64,000 nucleotides of DNA from Schaalia turicensis ACS-279-V-Col4. GTDB taxonomy: Bacteria > Actinomycetota > Actinomycetes > Actinomycetales > Actinomycetaceae. Positions within the stretch are counted from its first letter, which is position 1; every line of letters starts with the position of its first letter. The notes under the pieces were generated by a model. That model made no database searches. It was not told the origin of the DNA and worked only from the letters and a program-made list of their open reading frames with translations. Location of the stretch: positions 314,908-378,907 of the forward strand of contig NZ_JH815209.1 of assembly GCF_000296505.1 (NCBI RefSeq), in the 5' to 3' direction. Positions 44,997-58,747 of the stretch are shown piece after piece. The translations under genes and the position numbers were made by a program.

Positions 44997-45135
44997 GCGT
45001 TGCCTCCTCGGTTATGAAGTAAAGACTCTAACCGTTCAACGATACGAGGAAACGCACGAACAGGCACATGAAATTCGCTATCTCGTGACAAATAACATGA
45101 GATTAAAGGGCACTTCCACGCTCCTATGCCACTTC

Positions 45136-45432
45136 CTAGTTCGGACGCAGTCCCCTGTTCCAACAATCCGTGTGCCAATGACGCCTACCATCGAGTCCCT
45201 GTGGCAGACCATAGGGAGCTTCTTCTGGCCATGCAACAACGTGTGCTGCCCCAACAAGCACCGGGCGTAAACACCCCGGACATGTATATTCCTTCGAAGA
45301 TGACGAGATGCGACGAACCTGATAATCACTACCATCAGGCCCAGTTTCCGTATGAGGCATCGACGAAAGCCGTGTCATATCAAGCTCACGGTGAGGCTCA
45401 CTCCATCGCCGTTTCATTGAACGTCGTGCCAT
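45136..45432 (-). CDS. small actinobacterial zinc-ribbon-like protein
   Basis: 98 residues: a basic start, then YTCPGCLRPVLVGAAHVVAW and RRHWHTDCWNRG. CxxC followed by HWHxxC gives a likely zinc site. Similar short proteins, often labelled ATP/GTP-binding, are found near nucS in actinobacteria. Function unknown. ATG 45432 follows GGAGAAG. The next gene upstream is nucS, 62 bases away. A gap of ~140 bases separates it from the two-TM protein gene. Confidence 0.75.
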   Translation of the reverse strand: MARRSMKRRWSEPHRELDMTRLSSMPHTETGPDGSDYQVRRISSSSKEYTCPGCLRPVLVGAAHVVAWPEEAPYGLPQGLDGRRHWHTDCWNRGLRPN

Positions 45433-45494
45433 GGCCCTACTTCTCCATTCGCTTCGTCATCATGGCGATAGATGTCAGCGCGCGTTCGACGACA

Positions 45495-46193
45495 TCAGAA
45501 CAGACGTGACTCAGGATCATCGAAGCCACGCATAGCGTCATAATCGAGCACAACACAGCGGATGCCACGATCCTCGGCCAGAGTACGAGCCTGCTTCGAA
45601 ATCTCCTGGGCGGCAAAAATGCCCGACACATTCTTCAGCAACGGATCGCGCGACAAAAGCGAAAGGTAGCGAGTCAACTGCTCAACACCATCGATACCGC
45701 CACGACGTTTCACTTCAATAGCAACGTGCTCACCCTGCGGATTCTTCACCATCAAATCAACGGGGCCGATCGGAGTTTCAAACTCACGGCGAACGAAAGT
45801 CCAGCCTTCACCCAAGACTTCAGGAACCTGCTCTGCCAGCAACGCCTGAAGATGTGTCTCAACACCGTCCTTCACAAGACCGGGGTCTTCGCCCAAATCA
45901 ACATTCACATCCGAGACGATGTCGTGAATCGAGATGACAAGACGGTCATCTTTCTTATCTGCTTGGACAGTCCACACTTCAGTAACGCCGTCGACTTCCT
46001 CATCACTTTCAGGCACTTCCACAGTGACCGTGCACGGGGCATTCATCCAGTTCAGAGGCTTATATGATCCACCATCCGAGTGGATCAAAATTGAACCATC
46101 CGCCTTGAGCATGATGACGCGCGTGGCGGGGTCAAGGTGGGCTGACAGACGACCGGAATAATCAACGGTGCACGTTGCAATGAGGACTCGCAC
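45495..46193 (-). CDS. nucS: mismatch-specific endonuclease NucS (EndoMS)
   Basis: Cuts both strands at mismatches, and is the core of the non-MutS/MutL mismatch repair of many actinobacteria. 232 residues: N-terminal dimer/DNA-binding part with [19 protein letters not shown] and a C-terminal nuclease domain with GPVDLMVKN and [19 protein letters not shown] (catalytic Asp, Glu, Lys). The C-terminus ESRLF matches the short motif that binds the DNA sliding clamp. GTG 46193 is chosen by comparison with the usual N-terminus; the ribosome site is weak. Located between the DUF2550 and zinc-ribbon genes, the common actinobacterial order. Confidence 0.95.
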   Translation of the reverse strand: MRVLIATCTVDYSGRLSAHLDPATRVIMLKADGSILIHSDGGSYKPLNWMNAPCTVTVEVPESDEEVDGVTEVWTVQADKKDDRLVISIHDIVSDVNVDLGEDPGLVKDGVETHLQALLAEQVPEVLGEGWTFVRREFETPIGPVDLMVKNPQGEHVAIEVKRRGGIDGVEQLTRYLSLLSRDPLLKNVSGIFAAQEISKQARTLAEDRGIRCVVLDYDAMRGFDDPESRLF

Positions 46194-46318
46194 GCCCCAG
46201 AGCCTAACAGGTGAAGGCACCCGATCTTTACTATCAACGCCTCAGACGTGGCAAGATGCTCAAATTTCAAAGCTGAGAAGCAGGAAGCGACAACCTAGTA
46301 GCAGTGCATGAAAGGAAC

Positions 46319-46723
46319 TCAGACCTGAGGCGGACCGGATTCGACCCACGAGACAAGCGCATTGTATGTTTCCTTTGACAATGCGATCTCATAGCGCTTC
46401 TCGTTGGAGAGCAGGCGAATCTCAACAAGTTCGCCATCTTTAGAATGCGGGTTCGCCGCAGAGATCTGAAGTCCTCGACGCTTCACGGAATACACGGGCT
46501 TATTCGTCAAACCAACCAAGCGATACCACGACAGCGATTCAACGTCGTAGAGTCCCAGTCCCGCGGCCCATCCCGAGTGCTGATCGGGACGTGAGAATGA
46601 CCGGAATGCGCCAAGCTTGTTTTCCAAGTGACGCGCACGCACGTTAATGATCAGCAAGACAGGCAGACCAATAACCACAACACATACCACGAGCCACACC
46701 ACAATGGCGAAAAGCGAAGTCAT
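46319..46723 (-). CDS. DUF2550 membrane protein
   Basis: 134 residues. One N-terminal membrane span (~5-27: VVWLVVCVVVIGLPVLLIIN), then a soluble domain with FRSFSRPDQHSGWAAGLGLY and ESLSWYRLVGLTNKPVYSVK, the DUF2550 pattern. Function unknown. In actinobacteria it regularly lies between atpC and nucS, as here. A terminator-like hairpin sits between it and atpC, so it probably has its own promoter or relies on read-through. Confidence 0.88.
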   Translation of the reverse strand: MTSLFAIVVWLVVCVVVIGLPVLLIINVRARHLENKLGAFRSFSRPDQHSGWAAGLGLYDVESLSWYRLVGLTNKPVYSVKRRGLQISAANPHSKDGELVEIRLLSNEKRYEIALSKETYNALVSWVESGPPQV

Positions 46724-46744
46724 GAAGCACCTCCGATCAAAAGT

Positions 46745-46782
46745 GTGAAAGTGCCCCCGCTCGGATTCGCCCGAACGGGGGC
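46745..46782 (-). terminator. terminator after the ATP synthase operon
   Basis: GCCCCCG (46753) pairs with CGGGGGC (46776-46782), and inner TCGG/CCGA extends the stem. On the minus strand ACTTTCACACTTTT follows. Confidence 0.8.
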
Positions 46783-46788
46783 TCCTTA

Positions 46789-47051
46789 TCAGGAAATCGT
46801 ACCGTGATCAGCGACCACGGTCACAAAATCAGAGTCAATGGACGCAAATCCGCTGTCAACGGTGAATGTCTGGACACCTTCCTTGGTCGTCACCAGCACA
46901 GTGCCTGCATTCAGCATGGCAAGCATGGGCTGACGACCCGGCAGAATACCCAGCTGTCCATCAACCACGGGGATCTGGACGGACGTACCAATGCCGTGCC
47001 AGAGACGTCCCTCGTGGGAGACAATTTCGACTTGGAGTACCTTGTCGGCCA

Positions 47052-47052
<1 letters not shown>
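46789..47052 (-). CDS. atpC: ATP synthase F1 epsilon subunit, short form
   Basis: 87 residues covering only the N-terminal beta-sandwich (LQVEIVSHEGRLWHG, GQLGILPGRQPMLAML, FASIDSDFVTVVAD). The C-terminal helical hairpin, which in many bacteria inhibits ATP hydrolysis, is missing: the stop comes right after the beta domain. The epsilon start overlaps the atpD stop by one base (TGATG). It links the rotor stalk gamma to the c-ring. Confidence 0.95.
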
Positions 47053-49453
<2,401 letters not shown>

Positions 49454-49456
49454 GGA

Positions 49457-51097
49457 TCAGGCCTTCTCGTTCGAGGGACGCTGACGGGTGATTTCTTCGC
49501 GAGTCTGAGCTGCTTCCACCTCGGAGTCATCCAGCTTGACAACGCCTCGACCGGAGCTGACCCACTGATCATGGAATGCCTTCACCTGGGATTCCAGTTC
49601 AGCTTCTGTTTCGCTTTCCAACAGACCGGTTGATTCGATCGTGCCCAGAACTGAAGAGTTCACGCGCAGGTGATCCAGCAGGGAGCGCTCGAAGGAAAGA
49701 ACCGCGTCGACCTCAAGATCATCCAAGTAGCCATGCGTACCAGTCCAGATCGAAGCGACCTGCTCTGCAGTCGAATACGGCGATGCCTGCGGTTGCTTCA
49801 GAAGCTCCATCAGACGCTCACCGCGAGTCAGCTGCTGGCGGGTTGCCGGATCAAGGTCGGAAGCGAACATGGCGAATGCAGCCATCGAACGGTACTGAGC
49901 GAGTGTCAGCTTCAGCGTGCCAGCAACCTTCTTCATTGCCTTCACCTGCGCGTCGCCACCAACTCGAGAAACCGAGATACCGACGTCAACGGCCGGGCGC
50001 TGATTCGAGTTGAACAGATCGGACTGCAGGAAGATCTGACCATCGGTAATCGAAATGACGTTGGTCGGAATGTAGGCAGACACGTCGTTTGCCTTGGTTT
50101 CAATGATCGGAAGCCCCGTCATTGAACCCGCACCGAGCTCATCGGAGAGCTTCGCACAACGTTCAAGGAGACGAGAGTGCAAGTAGAAAACGTCACCGGG
50201 GTATGCCTCACGCCCTGGCGGACGACGCAGAAGAAGGGAAACCGCTCGGTAGGCTTCAGCCTGCTTGGAGAGGTCATCGAAGATGATCAGAACGTGCTTG
50301 CCCTGATACATCCAGTGCTGGCCAAGTGCAGAACCCGTGTAGGGGGCCATGTACTTGTAGCCTGCGGGGTCGGAAGCCGGGGAGGCAACGATGGTCGTGT
50401 ATTCGAGTGCACCGGCATCTTCCAGAGTTGAACGCACAGAAGCGATCGTCGAGCCCTTCTGACCGATAGCAACGTAGATGCATCGCACCTGCTTGTTCGG
50501 ATCGCCGGATTTCCAGTTTTCGCGCTGGTTCAGGATCGTGTCCAGAGCAATCGCGGTCTTACCGGTCTTGCGGTCACCGATGATCAGCTGCCGCTGTCCG
50601 CGACCAATCGGGATCATTGAGTCGATTGCCTTCAGGCCGGTCTGCAACGGTTCATGAACCGACTTACGCATCATGACACCGGGGGCCTGCAGCTCGAGTG
50701 CGCGTCGGCCATCAACATCGGTGATCTCGCCCAAGCCATCGATCGGGCGACCCAGCGGGTCAACCGTACGCCCAAGGTAGCCATCACCAACCGGGACAGA
50801 AAGAACCTCACCCGTTCGGTGAACAACTTGGCCTTCTTCGATGCCACCGAAGTCACCGAGGATAACGGCACCGATTTCGCGTTGTTCAAGGTTCATTGCC
50901 AGGCCAAGTGTGCCATCGGAGAAGCGGAGAAGCTCATTGGCCATTGTGCCTGGCAAGCCTTCGATGTGAGCGATACCGTCGGCGGTCTCGGTGACGTGAC
51001 CAACCTCTTCGGTGGCTACTTCACTGGGACGGTAGGACTGCATGAAGGAGTCCAATGCGCCACGGATCTCCTCGGGACTGATAGACAGGTCAGTCAT
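49457..51097 (-). CDS. atpA: ATP synthase F1 alpha subunit
   Basis: Non-catalytic nucleotide-binding subunit, 546 residues. P-loop [31 protein letters not shown], and the arginine-finger region [13 protein letters not shown] are present. AAGGAA precedes ATG 51097. The C-terminal extension beyond the usual end, about 20-30 residues with [17 protein letters not shown], is charged and typical of the group. Confidence 0.98.
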   Translation of the reverse strand: MTDLSISPEEIRGALDSFMQSYRPSEVATEEVGHVTETADGIAHIEGLPGTMANELLRFSDGTLGLAMNLEQREIGAVILGDFGGIEEGQVVHRTGEVLSVPVGDGYLGRTVDPLGRPIDGLGEITDVDGRRALELQAPGVMMRKSVHEPLQTGLKAIDSMIPIGRGQRQLIIGDRKTGKTAIALDTILNQRENWKSGDPNKQVRCIYVAIGQKGSTIASVRSTLEDAGALEYTTIVASPASDPAGYKYMAPYTGSALGQHWMYQGKHVLIIFDDLSKQAEAYRAVSLLLRRPPGREAYPGDVFYLHSRLLERCAKLSDELGAGSMTGLPIIETKANDVSAYIPTNVISITDGQIFLQSDLFNSNQRPAVDVGISVSRVGGDAQVKAMKKVAGTLKLTLAQYRSMAAFAMFASDLDPATRQQLTRGERLMELLKQPQASPYSTAEQVASIWTGTHGYLDDLEVDAVLSFERSLLDHLRVNSSVLGTIESTGLLESETEAELESQVKAFHDQWVSSGRGVVKLDDSEVEAAQTREEITRQRPSNEKA

Positions 51098-51141
51098 GAG
51101 TAATTCCTTCTGTAAACGTTTCTAATCGGTAGTGGTGGCTG

Positions 51142-51959
51142 TTAGGAAGCCAGAGCCTGTTTCATATCTGAGATACGAGTCGAGAGGCTGGCATCGATCG
51201 ATGTTGTCTGTGCACGTAATGTGAAGCCACCGACAAGACCGGGAACGACCGAGATAGCAAGTGAAATCTCTGAGTTGAAGCGCTTTTCCAAGAGCGAACG
51301 CAAGCGAGAAACCTGCTCTGACGACATTTCGACCGCGCTTTGAACTGTGACAAGCCGCCTGTTTTGGATGACAGCTGACCATTCGGCGAAGCGTCGAAGG
51401 TTCACCAGAAGGCGCCCGCGACGAGAACGACCGACGGCACGACGTAGCAAACGCATCGTCCACACTGAAAGCTTCGATCCAAAAATCGCGGTGGCTAGAT
51501 CACCACGTTCATGGGATGTGCCTAGCGAAGCATCGGAAAGCTTCAAGCGGAGTTCACGGTTGCCTTCAAGGAAATGGCGTACTTCAAAGAGTTCGGATTC
51601 GACTCTATCGAGGCTCGAAGCACGATTCGCATCTGAAAGAACTGCGAGGATACCAAGGACCTCCGTGGCATCGGCAAAACTATCGAGATTCGACCAGTGT
51701 TCACGCACCATCATTTGAAGAACGCTGAGTGAAGCGTCCGTTGTAAGATGCGAGCTCAGCAAAGTGCGAACCAGCTGAGCTTTGTCGTCACCACTACGTG
51801 ATGGATCAGTGAATGCACGAATAACCCGCGGTTCTTTCTTCACGAGGTCAGTGATGGAGAAGAAGTCCTCTCCCACTGCACGCGCGTCGACATCGCTCTG
51901 GGCTAGTGCGTCTTCGAGTTGCGTTGCACATGCAACGCGAGAGAGTCGACCGAGTTCAC

Positions 51960-51963
<4 letters not shown>
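51142..51963 (-). CDS. atpH: ATP synthase F1 delta subunit
   Basis: Peripheral stalk cap, 273 residues, the long actinobacterial form (other bacteria ~180). The C-terminal half has the canonical delta signature (VTVQSAVEMSSEQVSRLRSL, ISLAISVVPGLVGGFTLRAQ). The start ATG overlaps the atpF stop by four bases (ATGA). Separate from subunit b, unlike the b-delta fusion of mycobacteria. Confidence 0.95.
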
Positions 51964-53667
<1,704 letters not shown>

Positions 53668-53672
53668 GGTGT

Positions 53673-53678
53673 CCTCCC
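53673..53678 (-). promoter_or_regulatory. ribosome binding site that fixes the atpB CTG start
   Basis: GGGAGG on the minus strand, five bases before CTG 53667. No ATG, GTG or TTG in frame lies between the preceding stop and the conserved N-terminal block of subunit a. Confidence 0.75.
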
Positions 53679-53863
53679 GGGTAGGTTAATCGACTTTGAC
53701 AGGCATTTTCACCGTTGATGAAGCGGTCTAACCATCGTACCAGCAGCGTGAGCTTTGATTCATCTTTAAACATGAGCTCACCAGATTGTTGTGGCTCACG
53801 TTTTCCCAAATGGGAACGAACAGGTGTTCAGAGGAGTAGTTCACACACGCAGTCGAAAGCCAG

Positions 53864-53890
53864 TCACGAGGTTCTTTCTGAGCCTCGTGA
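53864..53890 (-). repeat. hairpin between the AtpI-like gene and atpB
   Basis: TCACGAGG (53864-53871) pairs with CCTCGTGA (53883-53890). It lies 13 bases after the AtpI-like stop. Could attenuate or process the mRNA before atpB; the 235-base gap also holds a possible extended -10 (TGGTACGAT) nearer atpB. Confidence 0.45.
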
Positions 53891-53902
53891 ACCTTCGCAC
53901 AA

Positions 53903-54349
53903 CTAGTCGACGTTGAACTGGCGCATTCGCACCAGCGCCACCAACTCGAACAATTGGGAGACGACGATCGCGATCAAAGCGCAGGTAGCGGGAAAACGCA
54001 CCGGCTGGGCAAAAGCGGTCGGTAGATAGACGAACAGAGCGATTGCGCCGATGCGACCGATGTACGAAAAGGCAATCCACGCCAGAGGATTGCGGGCGGG
54101 CTGGCCGAGCTCCAGAAGCGACCCCACATGAATGCCAATAACTGACGCGATCACGCCGATAGCAAGGAGGATTGAGAGGATTTGCGCTCCCCCCGCGTAG
54201 CCCAGCGCCCCTACAAGGAGGATCGCCACCACTGCGGTCACGATTTCAAAACGCGCAAGCTTTGCCACGGTCGAAACAAAGAAAGCGGGACGAGAATCGT
54301 CTACTCCTTCGTTTTCCTTCGGTTCGTGATTGTGGGAGGAAGTCGTCAT
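53903..54349 (-). CDS. AtpI-like small membrane protein
   Basis: 148 residues with four hydrophobic spans after a polar ~30-residue N-terminus. No strong motif. Position directly before atpB and size correspond to the atpI/uncI-like gene often found at the head of the ATP synthase operon, whose product helps c-ring assembly or ion supply in some bacteria. The assignment rests mainly on place and topology. ATG 54349 is used, since TTG 54367 is less likely. Confidence 0.7.
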   Translation of the reverse strand: MTTSSHNHEPKENEGVDDSRPAFFVSTVAKLARFEIVTAVVAILLVGALGYAGGAQILSILLAIGVIASVIGIHVGSLLELGQPARNPLAWIAFSYIGRIGAIALFVYLPTAFAQPVRFPATCALIAIVVSQLFELVALVRMRQFNVD

Positions 54350-54384
54350 TGCAGGGAGTTCTCTCAAAAGTGGGCGACGGATAT

Positions 54385-55479
54385 TCAGCGTGCGCTGTAG
54401 CGGGCACTAGGGAATTCGCGCAGTGTCAGCCCGACAGCAACAGCCAAGAATGGGCTGGTAATCAGCAGAATGATCTTCCAGTCGACCACAAGCAGACAGA
54501 CTGCGGGAATACACACTAGGGCTGTCCACATCCACATGATCGCGACGACCGTACGGTGCGAGTGTCCTCGCATGATCAGACGATCATGGAAGTGGGATCG
54601 GTCGGCGTGGAATGGGCTCTTGCCTCGAAGCATTCGCCTGATCGACGTGACAATCAAGTCAAGAATTGGGATGAAAATGACCGACAAGGGCAAAATAATC
54701 GGGAGCACCCCGACGAAAATCTGTTGCGTTCCCAGCAGTGATGGGTCAATTTGCCCAGTCATGATGATGCCGGCTGCAGCCAAAACAAGACCGAGTGTCT
54801 CCGCTCCCCCGCCCATCATGATTGACGATGGGTGGAAGTTGAACCAGAGGAAGCCGACACATACGCCTACCAGCGTGATCGTAATCAACGAGGCCGTCGT
54901 CGCATACGATGTTGCGCCGACGATGCGGGTCACCGAATAAGAATAGACGAAGAATGCTGCCGCCCCGATAGCGATAATCCCCGCTGCTAGCCCATCAAGA
55001 CCATCAATGAAATTGACGGCGTTAATGATGCCGACGACAAGGAACACTGTCACGATCAAAGACAGGCGCGATGACCCGATGGTGATGCCGAAGATCGGGA
55101 AAGATACCAGCTGAACACCGTTAAACGCCATGATTCCGGTGATCAGAATCTGTCCGGACAGTTTCGCCATCCAGTCCAGTTCGATGACATCGTCGATAAC
55201 TCCAAGGATGCACATTCCGAGAGTGGCAAAAAGGACTGCCCAGGGAATACTGGTTGCATACAGGGGACTCATGTAGGGAATCCTCGACGCCAATAAAAGC
55301 GTCACGACAAGACCGACCGTCATCGCGATTCCACCAAGGCGAGGAATCGGGTCCTTCTGGATATCGCGGGAACGCAGCTTGGGAACAATCCCCCACGCAA
55401 TGCACGCACGCCTGACAATGGGAGTCATCAAAACGGTGACTCCCATGGCGACGAGCATGAGCAGAAGATAGACCTTCAT
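54385..55479 (-). CDS. undecaprenyl-phosphate sugar-1-phosphate transferase (WecA/TagO/MraY-like)
   Basis: 364 residues, about ten to eleven membrane spans. Transfers a sugar-1-phosphate, probably GlcNAc-1-P, to polyprenyl phosphate, starting a cell-wall polymer. Family sites: RLGGIAM, VIDDVIELDW (Asp pair), NFIDGLDGLAAG, and the cytoplasmic His-rich loop SPFHADRSHFHDRLI. In actinobacteria a WecA homologue regularly lies between tsaC and atpB, as here. The MraY alternative is unlikely because the C-terminal loop is of the WecA/Rfe kind. Confidence 0.92.
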   Translation of the reverse strand: MKVYLLLMLVAMGVTVLMTPIVRRACIAWGIVPKLRSRDIQKDPIPRLGGIAMTVGLVVTLLLASRIPYMSPLYATSIPWAVLFATLGMCILGVIDDVIELDWMAKLSGQILITGIMAFNGVQLVSFPIFGITIGSSRLSLIVTVFLVVGIINAVNFIDGLDGLAAGIIAIGAAAFFVYSYSVTRIVGATSYATTASLITITLVGVCVGFLWFNFHPSSIMMGGGAETLGLVLAAAGIIMTGQIDPSLLGTQQIFVGVLPIILPLSVIFIPILDLIVTSIRRMLRGKSPFHADRSHFHDRLIMRGHSHRTVVAIMWMWTALVCIPAVCLLVVDWKIILLITSPFLAVAVGLTLREFPSARYSAR

Positions 55480-55521
55480 CGGTCGGGGGGTTCCAGGCCT
55501 TTCAGTGTGAACCGGTTGCGA

Positions 55522-56181
55522 TCACTTTGACGTGTTCGCGGGTTCGATGGTGGTTCCAGCGGTAAGCGATAACTGTTCTAAGGATAGTGTGCCCAGACGG
55601 ATTGCCCGTACCCCACCCTTCGTGAAGTCGAGGATTGTTGAGGGTGTCGAGCCGGGAGTCGGGCCACCGTCAACGTAGAGCGGAACCTGCGTCCCAAAGT
55701 AGTCCACTGCTTCGCCAACGCTTGTTGCCGGTGGATTTCCGGTGGTGTTTGCGCTGGTCAAAGCCAGTGGGCCGACCGTATCCAACAGCGTGCGGATGCG
55801 GGGCTCGTTCGGCATACGCACGCCGATTGTTCCCCCGGTTTCACCCAGATCCCAGCCAAGGTCGGGGCGTGCCCGCAGGATCAGAGTCAATCCGCCCGGC
55901 CAGTATTCATCTGTCAACCGGTATGCAGCCTCGGGGATATCGATGCAAAGAGTTTCGATTGATTCGCGCCCCGGAACGACAACGGGCGGCGGCATTTGGC
56001 GACCTCGTCCCTTGACTGCAAGAACGCGAGCCACTGCGTCAGGATTACTCGCATCGCACCCGATTCCGTACACGGTGTCTGTCGGGATGACGATCAGCTG
56101 ACCGCTTTTGACAGCGGTTGCCGCTTCCTTCAGGTCTGAGCTATCCCACGTGGGGGTGCAAGAAATGATTCGCGTAGTCAC
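55522..56181 (-). CDS. tsaC: L-threonylcarbamoyladenylate synthase
   Basis: Makes threonylcarbamoyl-AMP from Thr, bicarbonate and ATP for t6A37 of tRNA. 219 residues: GQLIVIPTDTVYGIGCDAS, AVKGRGRQMPPPV, PGGLTLIL, IGVRMPNEP and GPLALTSANTTGNPP are conserved YrdC-domain blocks. No C-terminal Sua5 domain. ATG overlaps the prmC stop by four bases (ATGA). Confidence 0.96.
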   Translation of the reverse strand: MTTRIISCTPTWDSSDLKEAATAVKSGQLIVIPTDTVYGIGCDASNPDAVARVLAVKGRGRQMPPPVVVPGRESIETLCIDIPEAAYRLTDEYWPGGLTLILRARPDLGWDLGETGGTIGVRMPNEPRIRTLLDTVGPLALTSANTTGNPPATSVGEAVDYFGTQVPLYVDGGPTPGSTPSTILDFTKGGVRAIRLGTLSLEQLSLTAGTTIEPANTSK

Positions 56182-57059
56182 ATCGGCATTGTGCCACGTC
56201 TGGTAACAAGATAGCGATCACGACCCGTCAGATCGGGCATGGTCTGAGGGTGCGTGAAGCCTGCCCGTTGTGCAGCGGTACGCATCAGTTCTGATTGACT
56301 CGGCGAGTGTTCAACAATCACCCAACCGCCGGGCTTCAACAAGGTGGCGCTGCGCGCGAGGATCGCAGATGGAATCTGCATGCCACTCTCTCCCAGCCCG
56401 TAGAGTGCCATATCCGGGTCTCGCTGGGCTTCTGCCTGCGTCGGAGCCTCGTTAAAAGGAACGTAAGGCGGGTTCGAGACAACAATGTCGACACTGCCGT
56501 CAAGGTCAGCCAAAGTGGCCGGGTCAGTTGCGTCACCGTTCACGAGGCCAATGCGCCCGCCACCGTATTTTTCACAATTTTCCTTGGCGCATTGGAATGC
56601 CACCGGCGACAGTTCGACGGCGAACACATCGCTTTTGGGGATTTCGTGTGCAAGCGAGCAGGCGATTGCACCAGATCCGGTACACAGATCGACGAGGCGC
56701 ACGCTGTCACGAGTTTTCAGGATCTCGCGCGCCTGATCGATCGCCTGGCCCGCAACGACTTCGGTTTCTGGACGGCACACGAAGACACCTGGCATTGCAC
56801 GCAACGTCAGACCACGGAAGAACATGCGCTCAGTGATGTGTTGCAGTGGAACACGTTTCATTCGTCGTTCAACCCCATCAATAAAGCGATGAACGATCGC
56901 TGGGGCGATGGGCTCACGGATTGACCACAGTGATTCCACATCCGCCGCCCATTCCAGAAGTTCGCGCGCCTCGGAAGCTGGAGCGGCCTCGTCGATCTGA
57001 GAAAGCTGGGCGCGTGCGAAGGCAAGAGCGTCGCGGACGGTGGAAATCTCGGCAGTCAT
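56178..57059 (-). CDS. prmC: release factor glutamine methyltransferase
   Basis: Methylates the Gln of the GGQ motif in RF1/RF2. 293 residues: N-terminal helical domain, SAM motif VRLVDLCTGSGAIACSLA and catalytic DIVVSNPPYVP. It follows prfA, its substrate gene, 32 bases downstream, and is coupled to tsaC by a four-base overlap. Confidence 0.97.
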   Translation of the reverse strand: MTAEISTVRDALAFARAQLSQIDEAAPASEARELLEWAADVESLWSIREPIAPAIVHRFIDGVERRMKRVPLQHITERMFFRGLTLRAMPGVFVCRPETEVVAGQAIDQAREILKTRDSVRLVDLCTGSGAIACSLAHEIPKSDVFAVELSPVAFQCAKENCEKYGGGRIGLVNGDATDPATLADLDGSVDIVVSNPPYVPFNEAPTQAEAQRDPDMALYGLGESGMQIPSAILARSATLLKPGGWVIVEHSPSQSELMRTAAQRAGFTHPQTMPDLTGRDRYLVTRRGTMPM

Positions 57060-57091
57060 TGGACGGTCGGTGAAATGGTCGCGAGAGACTC

Positions 57092-58195
57092 TCAGGCGCT
57101 GGCAGAGGCGAGTCGCTCGGCTTCATCGGCTTCGATCAGCGAAGCGATGACGGGCTCAAGTTCGCCGGCAAGCACGCGATCAAGATTGTGCGCTTTGTAG
57201 CCGGTGCGGTGTTCAGCGATGCGATTTTCTGGGAAGTTGTAGGTGCGTACGCGCTCGGAACGATCAACGGTGCGAACCTGGCTGAGGCGCTGGGCCGATG
57301 CTTCAGCTTCGCGCTTCGCACGAGCTTCGGCTGCCAAACGGGACGCCAAGACGCGCAGGGCTGCTTCCTTGTTCTGTAGCTGCGATTTTTCGTTCTGCAT
57401 CGAGACCACGATGCCCGACGGAATGTGGGTGATGCGGACAGCGGAATCCGTGGTGTTCACCGACTGGCCACCGGGACCCGAGGAACGGTAGACGTCAATG
57501 CGCAGGTCGTTCGGGTCGATGACAATCTCAGTGTCATCTTCAAGTTCGGGCATGACGAAGACGCCGACTGCGGAGGTGTGAATACGACCCTGCGACTCGG
57601 TGACGGGCACGCGTTGCACGCGGTGAACTCCGCCCTCGAACTTTAAGTGAGCCCACACGCCTTCTTCTGGGGTCACGGTTCCCTTGGCTCGAATTGCCAG
57701 CGTGATGTCTTTGTAGCCACCGAGTTCAGTGTCCGTTGAAGAGAGTTCTTGGACGCTCCAGCCCTTCGATTCGGCGTAGCGCGCGTACATGCGAGCGAGG
57801 TCGGATGCGAAAAGAGCGGATTCTTCACCGCCCTCTCCTGCTTTAATTTCGAGGATGACGTCGAGGGCATCCTCACTGTCGCGCGGTGCGAGGATTTTCA
57901 GTAGCGTGTCGTAGGCGTCTTGCGCCTCATTTTCGAGGCCTGGAATCTCGTCAGCGAACGATGGATCTTCCGTGGCCAGTTCACGGGCAGCCTCAAGGTC
58001 ATCTCGGGTGCTCGAGAGTCGATCAGCAGCAGCCTTGATGCGAGACAGCTCAGCAAAACGCCTTCCCACGCGACGCATCTTCGCAGGGTTGGAAAGAGTA
58101 TCCGGCGCCGACATCTCCTGTTCGACGCTTTCGTACTCGCTCAAGAGTGCTTCAAGGGCACTCAGACCTTCACTGGTCTCGTTATCGACTGCCAT
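57092..58195 (-). CDS. prfA: peptide chain release factor 1
   Basis: Reads UAA and UAG stop codons. 367 residues: the GGQ motif at 242-244 in [12 protein letters not shown] and the stop-codon-recognition tripeptide as PVT (197-199) in [15 protein letters not shown], variant of PxT. ATG 58195 is followed at once by the family sequence. AAAGGAAG lies upstream. Confidence 0.98.
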   Translation of the reverse strand: MAVDNETSEGLSALEALLSEYESVEQEMSAPDTLSNPAKMRRVGRRFAELSRIKAAADRLSSTRDDLEAARELATEDPSFADEIPGLENEAQDAYDTLLKILAPRDSEDALDVILEIKAGEGGEESALFASDLARMYARYAESKGWSVQELSSTDTELGGYKDITLAIRAKGTVTPEEGVWAHLKFEGGVHRVQRVPVTESQGRIHTSAVGVFVMPELEDDTEIVIDPNDLRIDVYRSSGPGGQSVNTTDSAVRITHIPSGIVVSMQNEKSQLQNKEAALRVLASRLAAEARAKREAEASAQRLSQVRTVDRSERVRTYNFPENRIAEHRTGYKAHNLDRVLAGELEPVIASLIEADEAERLASASA

Positions 58196-58229
58196 GGACT
58201 TCCTTTAAAGCTGAGTGGCCAGATACGCC

Positions 58230-58262
58230 TCGGCGCCGGGCGCTTAACGCTCCCGGCGCCGA
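58230..58262 (-). terminator. GC-rich hairpin between rpmE and prfA
   Basis: TCGGCGCCGGG (58230-58240) pairs perfectly with CCCGGCGCCGA (58252-58262). No T-tail. It sits 23 bases after rpmE and could cut or modulate transcription into prfA. Confidence 0.6.
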
Positions 58263-58285
58263 TCAAAACGCAACGTACGCTTGCC

Positions 58286-58507
58286 TCATTTGGAGGGACG
58301 AACACGCTTTCCGTAACGTGCCTCGAACTTAGCGACGCGACCGCCGGTGTCGAGGATCTTCTGCTTGCCGGTGTAGAACGGGTGGCAAGCGGAGCAGACG
58401 TCCACGCGCATCTCACCGGTGGTGAGGGTGGAACGGGTGTGGAAGCTGTTACCGCACGTGCAAGTCACGAGGGTATCCACGTATTCGGGGTGGATGTCCT
58501 TCTTCAT
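58286..58507 (-). CDS. rpmE: 50S ribosomal protein L31, zinc-binding form
   Basis: 73 residues. Two pairs of Cys-type ligands, CTCG and CSACH, make the zinc-containing form. [10 protein letters not shown] is the family start; the frame before it is open but not conserved. ATG 58507 follows GGAG. Lies between rho and prfA, the common position. Confidence 0.97.
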   Translation of the reverse strand: MKKDIHPEYVDTLVTCTCGNSFHTRSTLTTGEMRVDVCSACHPFYTGKQKILDTGGRVAKFEARYGKRVRPSK

Positions 58508-58701
58508 GGAGTATCTCCTGGGTTCGTTGGTGCCCCGGGTCCGGATCCGCAGATCTTCCCACATCTGGTGGCAAGTATCCTTCCGCCTTGGAGTATCCAA
58601 TTGGAGTATCCAAACGGTGGCGAACCGGTGAACCGATGGCCGACGGCGTCAATTGTGCCACTTTCGGCGCTCTTACGTCTATGTGGCAGGGCCCTCATAT
58701 G

Positions 58702-58736
58702 CGTGAAACGCGCGACCTTTTGACGCGCGTTTCACG
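58702..58736 (-). terminator. hairpin after rho
   Basis: CGTGAAACGCGCG (58702-58714) and its perfect complement (58724-58736), nine-base loop, 12 bases after the rho stop. The T-tail is poor. Confidence 0.65.
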
Positions 58737-58747
58737 TCAGGGGGTTC

